A stretch of DNA of 64,000 nucleotides from Astropecten irregularis (Eukaryota; Echinodermata; Asteroidea; Paxillosida; Astropectinidae). A program made the position numbers and the translations under genes. The notes beneath the pieces were generated by a model that was not told the origin of the DNA, did not search any database, and was given only the letters and a program-made list of their open reading frames with translations. The stretch is taken from assembly GCA_963971285.1 (NCBI GenBank), contig OZ020244.1:5828001-5892000 (forward strand). The letters run 5' to 3'. Below are positions 8,861 through 22,309 of this stretch, one piece after another. The first letter of the stretch is position 1; every line of letters starts with the position of its first letter.

Positions 8861-10348
8861 ATGGCGACAGTTATTATTTGTTTTATGTAAAACACCGGAC
8901 TATGAGGAGAGTTACTATTTGATTCATGTAAAACACCACAATATGACGACAGCTGCTATTTGATTCATGTAAAACACCACAATATGACGACAGCTACTAT
9001 TCGATTCATGTAAAACACCACAATATGACGACAGCTACTATTTGATTCATGTAAAACACCGCAATAAAAACGACAGCTACTATCTGATTCATGTAAAACA
9101 CCGCAATAAAAACGACAGCTACTATTCGATTCATGTAAAACACCACAATATGATGGCAGTTACTATCTGATTTGTGTAAGACACCGCAATATGATGGCAG
9201 TTACTATCTGATTTGTGTAAGACACCGCAATATGATGGCAGTTACTATTTGATTCATGTAAAACGCCACAATATGATGACAGTTACTATTTGATTCTTGT
9301 AAAACACCACAATATGACGACATTTACTATTTGATTCATGTAAAGCACCGCAATTTGACTACAGTTACTATTTTATTAATTTAAAAACGACGCAATATGA
9401 TGACAGTTACTATTTTACTCATGTAACCATCGGAATATGACAACAGTTACTATCTGATTCATATAAAACATCAGAATATGATGACAGTTACTCTACTATT
9501 AGATTCATGTAAAGCGCCGCAATATGATGACAGTTACTATCTGATTCGTGTAAGACACCGCAATATGATGGCAGATACTATTTGATTCATGTAAAACGCC
9601 ACAATATGATGGCAGTTACTATTTGATTCATGTAAAACGCCGCAATATGGTGGCAGTTACTATTTGATTCATGTAAAGTACCGCAATTTGACTACAGTTA
9701 CTATTTTATTAATTTAAAAACGACGCAATATGATGGCAGTTACTATTTTACTCATGTAACCACCGGAATATGACAACAGTTACTATCTGATTCATATAAA
9801 ACATCAGAATATGATGACAGTTACTGTACTAGTTCATGTAAAGCGGCCAATATGATGACAGTTACTATTTTATTCATGGAAAACCCCGGAATATGACAAC
9901 AGTTACTATCTGATTCATATAAAACACCAGAATATGATGACAGTTACTGTACTATTTGATTCATGTAAAACGCCGCAATATGGTGGCAGTTACTATTTGA
10001 TTCATGTAAAGCACCGCAATTTGACTACAGTTACTATTTTATTAATTTAAAAACGACGCAATATGATGGCAGTTACTATTTTACTCATGTAACCACCGGA
10101 ATATGACAACAGTTACTATCTGATTCATATAAAACATCAGAATATGATGACAGTTACTGTACTAGTTCATGTAAAGCGGCCAATATGATGACAGTTACTA
10201 TTTTATTCATGGAAAACCCCGGAATATGACAACAGTTACTATCTGATTCATATAAAACACCAGAATATGATGACAGTTACTGTACTATTTGATTCATGTA
10301 AAACGCCACAATATGATGGCAGTTACTATTTGATTCATGGAAAACACT
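8861..10348 (+). repeat. 41-bp minisatellite array, 1488 bp class
   Basis: Found only between a 352-bp module and a type II composite (also 28037 and 51162). It begins like 811-2748 but holds fewer copies of the 333-bp eight-monomer unit. Confidence 0.93.
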
Positions 10349-10482
10349 GATGCAAAAAGGGGGAAAAATCCGAGTGCGGGGTCCGAGGGTTTCTTACACC
10401 CGACGGTCGCAGAGGGGTCAAGCAGTGGGGTCAAGGACCCGCCGTGCCGCACGACCGAGGCCTTCGCAGCGAATTTTTTTTT
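10349..10482 (+). repeat. Truncated, diverged GC module with T9 end
   Basis: Same breakpoint as at 7329, with a T run one base shorter. The shared breakpoint shows that one event preceded duplication of the composite. Confidence 0.8.
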
Positions 10483-10873
10483 AAATCTTTAAGTGTACGC
10501 CGTAACTTGAACATTTCCAATTAGGAATTTTAACAGGTATAAAAAACACTCACACATAGAATCACGGAGACAGGCTTAATATTAAACTGTTCCTCCTGAC
10601 ATTTCAAACGAGAAATAAAAAGATGCAAAAGTTAAGCAGACCGTCAGGTGTTCAGGGGCACGCGATTTACCGGGATACTTTCAACCAGCTTACCGGCTCC
10701 CATATAGTACCCATAGGCTTACTGGCAAGCCGACTACTGCATATCCTCCCCACCATTGAGACCTTAGCCTGACATGCAAAGCTCTGAAGGACTAAGAGGG
10801 AGAAACAAGGCGGCCCCTGGACCATCGCGGTGCCAGGGTCCGCACATGCCATGTTCCATTCATTATCAGAGAG

Positions 10874-10952
10874 TCAGGATCGGAGAATCGAACCCAGGCT
10901 GCCGGAAGTCTGAGCGGTGGTACCATCGCTTATCCCACCGAGCCAGAAGCGT
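10874..10952 (-). pseudogene. tRNA-like element 1 (degenerate)
   Basis: Copy of 7731-7809 at +3,143, with the same A-box-like and B-box-like motifs and the same broken acceptor stem. Confidence 0.5.
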
Positions 10953-11028
10953 TGGTGACAACCCGGCAGTTTCTAAAACTATTTATACCAGACAATTGAC
11001 AGGAGAAAAACATTAAACAAAATTACTG

Positions 11029-11100
11029 AGAGCACATCGGGGCTCGAACCCGGGCCAAGTAATTCAAAGTCCCTTCCCCTAACCACTCGGCCACATCACA
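11029..11100 (-). pseudogene. tRNA-Ser/Leu-like element (type II)
   Basis: Copy of 7886-7957 with one change before the anticodon stem (TTAGGGGAAGGG against TTAGGGAAAGGG on the minus strand). The T4 and T5 runs downstream are kept. Confidence 0.6.
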
Positions 11101-11356
11101 TGTATTGACGGTGTCATGGAATGTAGCAATGAAGTGATTGTCGATACCCTATTGGCTTAAAATCACTCGAGCGTGTTATGAACAGTCTCCGTAGTCATGT
11201 ATAACCCGCTATGGAATCACCTAATCCAAGTCCTAATCCAAGACTTTGTAGCAACATTTTCAAAACTTTAGGGCAAAGTGCTTGCCACCTGGTCTTGCCA
11301 GAGGTCGCGGAGACGTCTCTCCTTGGTGAGAGCGTAAGCCATTTTATGTTGGAGAC

Positions 11357-11377
11357 GTCTCCGCCATTGGCGGAGAC
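11357..11377. other. Leader hairpin (type II leader)
   Basis: Arms GTCTCCGCC and GGCGGAGAC are unchanged although the leader around them carries type II substitutions. Confidence 0.75.
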
Positions 11378-11517
11378 ACTTCCCCGACACTCATTACATT
11401 CACCAATATTGAACAGACACTTCTTATACAAGTATTTTCTAAGCCCTGTGTGGGATGTCTTTAAAAACAATGGATGCCGAACCCGGTAACCAGAGTTTAG
11501 ACTTTCACATAGAAACT

Positions 11518-11651
11518 GATCCATGTAAAACACCGAAAGATGAAGGCAGTTACTATTTGATTCATGTAAAACGCCACAACATGAGGACGTTATTTGGTTA
11601 ATGGAAACATCGCAATGTGACGACGTTGCTATATGATTCATGTAAAACACC
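11518..11651 (+). repeat. Monomer bridge between leader and GC module
   Basis: Same three-monomer bridge, here after a type II leader. Confidence 0.85.
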
Positions 11652-12006
11652 GATGCAAAAGTGTGGGGGAAGATCCGAGTGCGGGGATCCAAGTTTCCGA
11701 GGGATTCTTCGACCCGACAGCCACAGGAGGTTCCAGCAGTGGGCTTCACCAAGGACCCCGCCGTGCCGCAAGGCCGAGGCCTTCGCACCGAGTGGCACGG
11801 GCCGTTTTGGCCGCAGACTCCGAGAAACGGCCACCTCCGAGTAGCGTTCCGGCAGCGAGAGGTACGCTGTGGCAGACGGCCCAGATTTTGGCTGCATTAA
11901 CCACGGCCCTTTTTGGCCACAAGAGTCCGAGAAACTGCCTCGTGTAAGGCGGCAGGGAAAGGTCTGCCATGGCGACCGGCGGAGGACTCTCGCTCCAAGA
12001 GGTAGT
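11652..12006 (+). repeat. GC-rich module 6 (355-bp class)
   Basis: The 355-bp class occurs only after type II leaders (also 30828 and 53953). It has GGGGGAAGATCC like the 361 class, a private GGGGATCCAAGTTTCC, and a second half like the 352 class (CCACAAGAGTCC without the ATGGCAC insertion). Confidence 0.9.
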
Positions 12007-13068
12007 ATGGCGACAGTTATTATTTGTTTTATGTAAAACACCGGACTATGAGGAGAGTTACTATTTGATTTATGTAAAACGCCACAATATGACCACAGTT
12101 ACTATTTGATTCATGTAAAACACCACAATATGACGACAGCTACTATTTGATTCATGCAAAACACCACAATATGACGACAGCTACTATTCGATTCATGTAA
12201 AACACCACAATATGACGACAGCTACTATTTGATTCATGTAAAACACCGCAATAAAAACGACAGCTACTATCTGATTCATGTAAAACACCAGAATATGACG
12301 ACAGCTACTATTCGATTCATGTAAAACACCACAATATGATGGCAGTTACTATCTGATTCGTGTAAGACACCGCAATAATGATGGCAGTAACTATTTGATT
12401 CATGTAAAACGCCACAATATGATGACAGTTTCTATTTGATTCATGTAAAACGCCGCAATATGGTGGCAGTTACTATTTGATTCATGTAAAGCACCGCAAT
12501 TTGACTACAGTTACTATTTTATTAATTTAAAAACGACGCAATATGATGGCGGTTACTATTTTACTCATGTAAACACCGGAATATGACAACAGTTACTATC
12601 TGATTCATATAAAACATCAGAATATGATGACAGTTACTGTACTATTTGATTCATGTAAAACGCCACAATATGACGACAGCTACTATTGATTCATGTAAAA
12701 CACCACAATATGACGACAGCTACTATTCGATTCATGTAAAACACCACAATATGACGACAGCTACTATTTGATTCATGTAAAACACCACAATATGACGACA
12801 GCTACTATTCGATTCATGTAAAACACCACAATATGACGACAGCTACTATTTGATTCATGTAAAACACCGCAATAAAAACGACAGCTACTATTTGATTCAT
12901 GTAAAACACCACAATATGACGACAGCTACTATTCGATTCATGTAAAACACCACAATATGACGACAGCTACTATTTGATTCATGTAAAACGCCACAATATG
13001 AGGACGTTATTTGGTTAATGGAAACACCGCAATGTGACGACGTTGCTATATGATTCATGTAAAACACC
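12007..13068 (+). repeat. 41-bp minisatellite array, 1062 bp class
   Basis: Follows the 355-bp module here and at 31183. It has diagnostic GATTCATGCAAAAC, GCAATAATGATGG and CAGTAACTATT monomers, then the alternating TTC/TTT series. Confidence 0.93.
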
Positions 13069-13429
13069 GATGCAAAAGTGTGGGGGAAGATCCGAGTGCG
13101 GGGTCCAAGTATCCGAGGGATTCTTCGACCTGACTGCCGCAGGAGGTTCCAGCAGTGGACTTCACCAACGACCCCGCCGTGCCACAAGGCCGAGGCCTTC
13201 GCACCGAGTGGCACGGGCCGTTTTGGCCGCAGACTCCGAGAAACGGCCGCCTCTGAGTAGCGTTGCGGCAGCGAGAGGTACGCTGTGGCAGACGGCCCAG
13301 ATTTTGGCTGCGTTAACCACGGCCCTTTTTGGCCACATGGCACATGAGTCCGAGAAACTGCCTCGTGTAAGTCGGCAGGGAAAGGTCTGCCATGGCGACC
13401 GGCGGAGGACTCTCGCTCCAAGAGGTAGT
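13069..13429 (+). repeat. GC-rich module 7 (361-bp class)
   Basis: Marker GTGTAAGTCGGCAGG (others GTGTAAGGCG), shared with 32245 and 55287 only. Confidence 0.9.
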
Positions 13430-13956
13430 ATGGCGACAGTTATTATTTGTTTTATGTAAAACACCGGACTATGAGGAGAGTTACTATTTGATTTATGTAA
13501 AACGCCACAATATGACCACAGTTACTATTTGATTCATGTAAAACACCACAATATGATGACAGTTACTATTTGATTCATGTAAAACGCCGCAATATGGTGG
13601 CAGTTACTATTTGATTCATGTAAAGCACCGCAATTTGACTACAGTTACTATTTTATTAATTTAAAAACGACGCAATATGATGGCAGTTACTATTTTACTC
13701 ATGTAACCACCGGAATATGACAACAGTTACTATCTGATTCATATAAAACATCAGAATATGATGACAGTTACTGTACTATTTGATTCATGTAAAACACCAC
13801 AATATGACGACAGCTACTATTCGATTCATGTAAAACACCACAATATGACGACAGCTACTATTTGATTCATGTAAAACGCCACAATATGAGGACGTTATTT
13901 GGTTAATGGAAACACCGCAATGTGACGACGTTGCTATATGATTCATGTAAAACACC
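13430..13956 (+). repeat. 41-bp minisatellite array, 527 bp class
   Basis: Differs from 4848-5374 by GTACTATTTGATT in place of GTACTTTTTGATT. Confidence 0.93.
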
Positions 13957-14316
13957 GATGCAAAAGTGTGGGGGAGATCCGAGTGCGGGGTCCAAGTATC
14001 CGAGGGATTCTTCGACCTGACTGCCGCAGGAGGTTCCAGCAGTGGACTTCACCAACGACCCCGCCGTGCCACAAGGCCGAGGCCTTCGCACCGAGTGGCA
14101 CGGGCCGTTTTGGCCGCAGACTCCGAGAAACGGCCACCTCTGAGTAGCGTTGCGGCAGCGAGAGGTACGCTGTGGCAGACGGCCCAGATTTTGGCTGCGT
14201 TAACCACGGCCCTTTTTGGCCACATGGCACATGAGTCCGAGAAACTGCCTCGTGTAAGGCGGCAGGGAAAGGTCTGCCATGGCGACCGGCGGATGACTCT
14301 CGCTCCAAGAGGTAGT
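13957..14316 (+). repeat. GC-rich module 8 (360-bp class)
   Basis: Carries GGCGGATGACTC (others GGCGGAGGACTC). The monomer normally following the module is missing. Confidence 0.9.
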
Positions 14317-15611
14317 ATGGCGACAGTTACTATTTGATTTATGTAAAACGCCACAATATGACCACAGTTAATATTTGATTTAGGTAAAACACCGGTATAT
14401 AAGGAGAGATACTATCTGATTCATGTAAAACGCCGCAATATGAACACCGGAATGTAAGGAGAGTTACTACTTGTATCTCATTCATATAAATCACCAAAAT
14501 ATGACGACAGGTACTATTTTACTCAAGTAAAACACCGGAATATGATGACAGTTACTATTTGTTTTAAGTAAACTTTTGTACTGCAATATGAGGAGAGTTA
14601 CTATTCGATTCATGTAAAACACCACAATATGACGACAGCTACTATTTGATTCTTGTAAAACACCACAATATGACGACATTTACTATTTGATTCATGTAAA
14701 GCACCGCAATTTGACTACAGTTACTATTTTATTAATTTAAAAACGACGCAATATGATGACAGTTACTATTTTACTCATGTAACCATCGGAATATGACAAC
14801 AGTTACTATCTGATTCATATAAAACATCAGAATATGATGACAGTTACTCTACTATTAGATTCATGTAAAGCGCCGCAATATGATGACAGTTACTATCTGA
14901 TTCGTGTAAGACACCGCAATATGATGGCAGTTACTATTTGATTCATGTAAAACGCCACAATATGATGGCAGTTACTATTTGATTCATGTAAAACGCCGCA
15001 ATATGGTGGCAGTTACTATTTGATTCATGTAAAGCACCGCAATTTGACTACAGTTACTATTTTATTAATTTAAAAACGAGGCAATATGATGGCAGTTACT
15101 ATTTTACTCATGTAACCACCGGAATATGACAACAGTTACTATCGGATTCATATAAAACATCAGAATATGATGACAGTTACTGTACTATTTGATTCATGTA
15201 AAACGCCACAATATGACGACAGCTACTATTGATTCATGTAAAACACCACAATATGACGACAGCTACTATTCGATTCATGTAAAACACCACAATATGACGA
15301 CAGCTACTATTTGATTCATGTAAAACACCACAATATGACGACAGCTACTATTCGATTCATGTAAAACACCACAATATGACGACAGCTACTATTTGATTCA
15401 TGTAAAACACCGCAATAAAAACGACAGCTACTATTTGATTCATGTAAAACACCACAATATGACGACAGCTACTATTCGATTCATGTAAAACACCACAATA
15501 TGACGACAGCTACTATTTGATTCATGTAAAACGCCACAATATGAGGACGTTATTTGGTTAATGGAAACACCGCAATGTGACGACGTTGCTATATGATTCA
15601 TGTAAAACACC
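14317..15611 (+). repeat. 41-bp minisatellite array, 1295 bp
   Basis: A 1336-bp class array lacking exactly 41 bp at its start: ATGGCGACAGTTACT runs straight into GATTTATG, skipping the monomer with GGACTATGAGG. It also has a private CTATCGGATTC. Confidence 0.93.
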
Positions 15612-15972
15612 GATGCAAAAGTGTGGGGGAAGATCCGAGTGCGGGGTCCAAGTATCCGAGGGATTCTTCGACCTGACTGCCGCAGGAGGTTCCAGCAGTG
15701 GACTTCACCAACGACCCCGCCGTGCCACAAGGCCGAGGCCTTCGCACCGAGTGGCACGGGCCGTTTTGGCCGCAGACTCCGAGAAACGGCCGCCTCTGAG
15801 TAGCGTTGCGGCAGCGAGAGGTACGCTGTGGCAGACGGCCCAGATTTTGGCTGCGTTAACCACGGCCCTTTTTGGCCACATGGCACATGAGTCCGAGAAA
15901 CTGCCTCGTGTAAGGCGGCAGGGAAAGGTCTGCCATGGCGACCGGCGGAGGACTCTCGCTCCAAGAGGTAGT
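15612..15972 (+). repeat. GC-rich module 9 (361-bp class)
   Basis: Common form of the 361 class; no private variant seen. Confidence 0.9.
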
Positions 15973-16499
15973 ATGGCGACAGTTATTATTTGTTTTATGT
16001 AAAACACCGGACTATGAGGAGAGTTACTATTTGATTTATGTAAAACGCCACAATATGACCACAGTTACTATTTGATTCATGTAAAACACCACAATATGAT
16101 GACAGTTACTATTTGATTCATGTAAAACGCCGCAATATGGTGGCAGTTACTATTTGATTCATGTAAAGCACCGCAATTTGACTACAGTTACTATTTTATT
16201 AATTTAAAAACGACGCAATATGATGGCAGTTACTATTTTACTCATGTAACCACCGGAATATGACAACAGTTACTATCTGATTCATATAAAACATCAGAAT
16301 ATGATGACAGTTACTGTACTATTTGATTCATGTAAAACACCACAATATGACGACAGCTACTATTCGATTCATGTAAAACACCACAATATGACGACAGCTA
16401 CTATTTGATTCATGTAAAACGCCACAATATGAGGACGTTATTTGGTTAATGGAAACACCGCAATGTGACGACGTTGCTATATGATTCATGTAAAACACC
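15973..16499 (+). repeat. 41-bp minisatellite array, 527 bp class
   Basis: Joins modules 9 and 10; same length and variant order as 13430-13956. Confidence 0.93.
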
Positions 16500-16859
16500 G
16501 ATGCAAAAGTGTGGGGGAGATCCGAGTGCGGGGTCCAAGTATCCGAGGGATTCTTCGACCTGACTGCCGCAGGAGGTTCCAGCAGAGGACTTCACCAACG
16601 ACCCCGCCGTGCCACAAGGCCGAGGCCTTCGCACCGAGTGGCACGGGCCGTTTTGGCCGCAGACTCCGAGAAACGGCCACCTCTGAGTAGCGTTGCGGCA
16701 GCGAGAGGTACGCTGTGGCAGACGGCCCAGATTTTGGCTGCGTTAACCACGGCCCTTTTTGGCCACATGGCACATGAGTCCGAGAAACTGCCTCGTGTAA
16801 GGCGGCAGGAAAAGGTCTGCCATGGCGACCGGCGGATGACTCTCGCTCCAAGAGGTAGT
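16500..16859 (+). repeat. GC-rich module 10 (360-bp class)
   Basis: Three markers together: AGCAGAGGAC, GGCAGGAAAAGG and GGCGGATGAC. Only 35717-36076 shares all three; 37502-37862 has the last two. Confidence 0.9.
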
Positions 16860-18284
16860 ATGGCGACAGTTATTATTTGTTTTATGTAAAACACCGGACT
16901 ATGAGGAGAGTTACTATATTTGATTTATGTAAAACGCCACAATATGACCACAGTTAATATTTGATTTAGGTAAAACACCGGTATATAAGGAGAGATACTA
17001 TCTGATTCATGTAAAACGCCGCAATATGAACACCGGAATGTAAGGAGAGTTACTACTTGTATCTCATTCATATAAATCACCAAAATATGACGACAGGTAC
17101 TATTTTACTCAAGTAAAACACCGGAATATGATGACAGTTACTATTTGTTTTAAGTAAACTTTTGTACTGCAATATGAGGAGAGTTACTATTCGATTCATG
17201 TAAAACACCACAATATGACGACAGCTACTATTTGATTCTTGTAAAACACCACAATATGACGACATTTACTATTTGATTCATGTAAAGCACCGCAATTTGA
17301 CTACAGTTACTATTTTATTAATTTAAAAACGACGCAATATGATGACAGTTACTATTTTACTCATGTAACCATCGGAATATGACAACAGTTACTATCTGAT
17401 TCATATAAAACATCAGAATATGATGACAGTTACTCTACTATTAGATTCATGTAAAGCGCCGCAATATGATGACAGTTACTATCTGATTCGTGTAAGACAC
17501 CGCAATATGATGGCAGTTACTATTTCATTCATGTAAAACGCCACAATATGATGGCAGTTACTATTTGATTCATGTAAAACGCCGCAATATGGTGGCAGTT
17601 ACTATTTGATTCATGTAAAGCACCGCAATTTGACTACAGTTACTATTTTATTAATTTAAAAACGAGGCAATATGATGGCAGTTACTATTTTACTCATGTA
17701 ACCACCGGAATATGACAACAGTTACTATCTGATTCATATAAAACATCAGAATATGATGACAGTTACTGTACTAGTTCATGTAAAGCGGCCAATATGATGA
17801 CAGTTACTATTTTATTCATGGAAAACCCCGGAATATGACAACAGTTACTATCTGATTCATATAAAACACCAGAATATGATGACAGTTACTGTACTATTTG
17901 ATTCATGTAAAACGCCGCAATATGGTGGCAGTTACTATTTGATTCATGTAAAGCACCGCAATTTGACTACAGTTACTATTTTATTAATTTAAAAACGACG
18001 CAATATGATGGCAGTTACTATTTTACTCATGTAACCACCGGAATATGACAACAGTTACTATCTGATTCATATAAAACATCAGAATATGATGACAGTTACT
18101 GTACTATTTGATTCATGTAAAACACCACAATATGACGACAGCTACTATTCGATTCATGTAAAACACCACAATATGACGACAGCTACTATTTGATTCATGT
18201 AAAACGCCACAATATGAGGACGTTATTTGGTTAATGGAAACACCGCAATGTGACGACGTTGCTATATGATTCATGTAAAACACC
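16860..18284 (+). repeat. 41-bp minisatellite array, 1425 bp class
   Basis: Has a 2-bp insertion (TTACTATATTTGATT) near the start that separates this class from the 1423-bp class. Further markers are TATTTCATTCATG and AACGAGGCAATATG. Confidence 0.93.
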
Positions 18285-18645
18285 GATGCAAAAGTGTGGG
18301 GGAAGATCCGAGTGCGGGGTCCAAGTATCCGAGGGATTCTTCGACCTGACTGCCGCAGGAGGTTCCAGCAGTGGACTTCACCAACGACCCCGCCGTGCCA
18401 CAAGGCCGAGGCCTTCGCACCGAGTGGCACGGGCCGTTTTGGCCGCAGACTCCGAGAAACGGCCGCCTCTGAGTAGCGTTGCGGCAGCGAGAGGTACGCT
18501 GTGGCAGACGGCCCAGATTTTGGCTGCGTTAACCACGGCCCTTTTTGGCCACATGGCACATGAGTCCGAGAAACTGCCTCGTGTAAGGCGGCAGGGAAAG
18601 GTCTGCCATGGCGACCGGCGGAGGACTCTCGCTCCAAGAGGTAGT
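18285..18645 (+). repeat. GC-rich module 11 (361-bp class)
   Basis: Common form of the 361 class; equivalent to 41410 at +23,125. Confidence 0.9.
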
Positions 18646-20525
18646 ATGGCGACAGTTATTATTTGTTTTATGTAAAACACCGGACTATGAGGAGAGTTAC
18701 TATTTGATTTATGTAAAACGCCACAATATGACCACAGTTAATATTTGATTTAGGTAAAACACCGGTATATAAGGAGAGATACTATCTGATTCATGTAAAA
18801 CGCCGCAATATGAACACCGGAATGTAAGGAGAGTTACTACTTGTATCTCATTCATATAAATCACCAAAATATGACGACAGGTACTATTTTACTCAAGTAA
18901 AACACCGGAATATGATGACAGTTACTATTTGTTTTAAGTAAACTTTTGTACTGCAATATGAGGAGAGTTACTATTTGATTCATGTAAAACACCACAATAT
19001 GACGACAGCTACTATTTGATTCTTGTAAAACACCACAATATGACGACAGTTACTATTTGATTCATGTAAAGCACCGCAATTTGACTGCAGTTACTATTTT
19101 ATTAATTTAAAAACGACGCAATATGATGACAGTTACTATTTTACTCATGTAACCATCGGAATATGACAACAGTTACTATCTGATTCATATAAAACATCAG
19201 AATATGATGACAGTTACTCTACTATTAGATTCATGTAAAGCGCCGCAATATGATGACAGTTACTCTACTATTAGATTCATGTAAAGCGCCGCAATATGAT
19301 GACAGTTACTATCTGATTCGTGTAAGACACCGCAATATGATGGCAGTTACTATTTGATTCATGTAAAACGCCACAATATGATGGCAGTTACTATTTGATT
19401 CATGTAAAACGCCGCAATATGGTGGCAGTTACTATTTGATTGATGTAAAGCACCGCAATTTGACTACAGTTACTATTTTATTAATTTAAAAACGACGCAA
19501 TATGATGGCAGTTACTATTTTACTCATGTAACCACCGGAATATGACAACAGTTACTATCTGATTCATATAAAACATCAGAATATGATGACAGTTACTGTA
19601 CTAGTTCATGTAAAGCGGCCAATATGATGACAGTTACTATTTTATTCATGGAAAACCCCGGAATATGACAACAGTTACTATCTGATTCATATAAAACATC
19701 AGAATATGATGACAGTTACTCTACTATTAGATTCATGTAAAGCGCCGCAATATGATGACAGTTACTATCTGATTCGTGTAAGACACCGCAATATGGTGGC
19801 AGTTACTATTTGATTCATGTAAAACGCCACAATATGATGGCAGTTACTATTTGATTCATGTAAAACGCCGCAATATGGTGGCAGTTACTATTTGATTCAT
19901 GTAAAGCACCGCAATTTGACTACAGTTACTATTTTATTAATTTAAAAACGACGCAATATGATGGCGGTTACTATTTTACTCATGTAAACACCGGAATATG
20001 ACAACAGTTACTATCTGATTCATATAAAACATCAGAATATGATGACAGTTACTGTACTATTTGATTCATGTAAAACGCCACAATATGACGACAGCTACTA
20101 TTGATTCATGTAAAACACCACAATATGACGACAGCTACTATTCGATTCATGTAAAACACCACAATATGACGACAGCTACTATTTGATTCATGTAAAACAC
20201 CGCAATAAAAACGACAGCTACTATTTGATTCATGTAAAACACCACAATATGACGACAGCTACTATTCGATTCATGTAAAACACCACAATATGACGACAGC
20301 TACTATTTGATTCATGTAAAACACCGCAATAAAAACGACAGCTACTATTTGATTCATGTAAAACACCACAATATGACGACAGCTACTATTCGATTCATGT
20401 AAAACACCACAATATGACGACAGCTACTATTTGATTCATGTAAAACGCCACAATATGAGGACGTTATTTGGTTAATGGAAACACCGCAATGTGACGACGT
20501 TGCTATATGATTCATGTAAAACACC
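18646..20525 (+). repeat. 41-bp minisatellite array, 1880 bp class
   Basis: Markers: TTGACTGCAG, a doubled CTCTACTATTAG monomer pair, GATTGATG, and an alternating TTC/TTT series with two CAATAAAAACG monomers at the end. Confidence 0.93.
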
Positions 20526-20886
20526 GATGCAAAAGTGTGGGGGAAGATCCGAGTGCGGGGTCCAAGTATCCGAGGGATTCTTCGACCTGACTGCCGCAGG
20601 AGGTTCCAGCAGTGGACTTCACCAACGACCCCGCCGTGCCACAAGGCCGAGGCCTTCGCACCGAGTGGCACGGGCCGTTTTGGCCGCAGACTCCGAGAAA
20701 CGGCCGCCTCTGAGTAGCGTTGCGGCAGCGAGAGGTACGCTGTGGCAGACGGCCCAGATTTTGGCTGCGTTAACCACGGCCCTTTTTGGCCACATGGCAC
20801 ATGAGTCCGAGAAACTGCCTCGTGTAAGGCGACAGGGAAAGGTCTGCCATGGCGACCGGCGGAGGACTCTCGCTCCAAGAGGTAGT
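20526..20886 (+). repeat. GC-rich module 12 (361-bp class)
   Basis: Carries AAGGCGACAGG, as in 4487 and 43651, linking super-repeat 0 to A and B. Confidence 0.9.
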
Positions 20887-22309
20887 ATGGCGACAGTTAT
20901 TATTTGTTTTATGTAAAACACCGGACTATGAGGAGAGTTACTATTTGATTTATGTAAAACGCCACAATATGACCACAGTTAATATTTGATTTAGGTAAAA
21001 CACCGGTATATAAGGAGAGATACTATCTGATTCATGTAAAACGCCGCAATATGAACACCGGAATGTAAGGAGAGTTACTACTTGTATCTCATTCATATAA
21101 ATCACCAAAATATGACGACAGGTACTATTTTACTCAAGTAAAACACCGGAATATGATGACAGTTACTATTTGTTTTAAGTAAACTTTTGTACTGCAATAT
21201 GAGGAGAGTTACTATTCGATTCATGTAAAACACCACAATATGACGACAGCTACTATTTGATTCTTGTAAAACACCACAATATGACGACATTTACTATTTG
21301 ATTCATGTAAAGCACCGCAATTTGACTACAGTTACTATTTTATTAATTTAAAAACGACGCAATATGATGACAGTTACTATTTTACTCATGTAACCATCGG
21401 AATATGACAACAGTTACTATCTGATTCATATAAAACATCAGAATATGATGACAGTTACTCTACTATTAGATTCATGTAAAGCGCCGCAATATGATGACAG
21501 TTACTATCTGATTCGTGTAAGACACCGCAATATGATGGCAGTTACTATTTCATTCATGTAAAACGCCACAATATGATGGCAGTTACTATTTGATTCATGT
21601 AAAACGCCGCAATATGGTGGCAGTTACTATTTGATTCATGTAAAGCACCGCAATTTGACTACAGTTACTATTTTATTAATTTAAAAACGAGGCAATATGA
21701 TGGCAGTTACTATTTTACTCATGTAACCACCGGAATATGACAACAGTTACTATCTGATTCATATAAAACATCAGAATATGATGACAGTTACTGTACTAGT
21801 TCATGTAAAGCGGCCAATATGATGACAGTTACTATTTTATTCATGGAAAACCCCGGAATATGACAACAGTTACTATCTGATTCATATAAAACACCAGAAT
21901 ATGATGACAGTTACTGTACTATTTGATTCATGTAAAACGCCGCAATATGGTGGCAGTTACTATTTGATTCATGTAAAGCACCGCAATTTGACTACAGTTA
22001 CTATTTTATTAATTTAAAAACGACGCAATATGATGGCAGTTACTATTTTACTCATGTAACCACCGGAATATGACAACAGTTACTATCTGATTCATATAAA
22101 ACATCAGAATATGATGACAGTTACTGTACTATTTGATTCATGTAAAACACCACAATATGACGACAGCTACTATTCGATTCATGTAAAACACCACAATATG
22201 ACGACAGCTACTATTTGATTCATGTAAAACGCCACAATATGAGGACGTTATTTGGTTAATGGAAACACCGCAATGTGACGACGTTGCTATATGATTCATG
22301 TAAAACACC
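20887..22309 (+). repeat. 41-bp minisatellite array, 1423 bp class
   Basis: As the 1425-bp class but without the 2-bp insertion; retains TATTTCATTCATG and AACGAGGC. Confidence 0.93.

Larger units (their letters stand above)
10349..11517 (+). repeat. Composite non-satellite segment, type II
   Basis: 1169 bp, same order as type I at an offset of 3,143. Diagnostic differences: a 9-T run (10474-10482), GGGGTCAAGC instead of GGGGTAAAGC, GAACAGTCTCC instead of GAACTGTCTCC, and leader variants GTCGCGGAG and AATGGATGCC. Types I and II alternate in super-repeats A and B and both occur in C. Confidence 0.75.
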
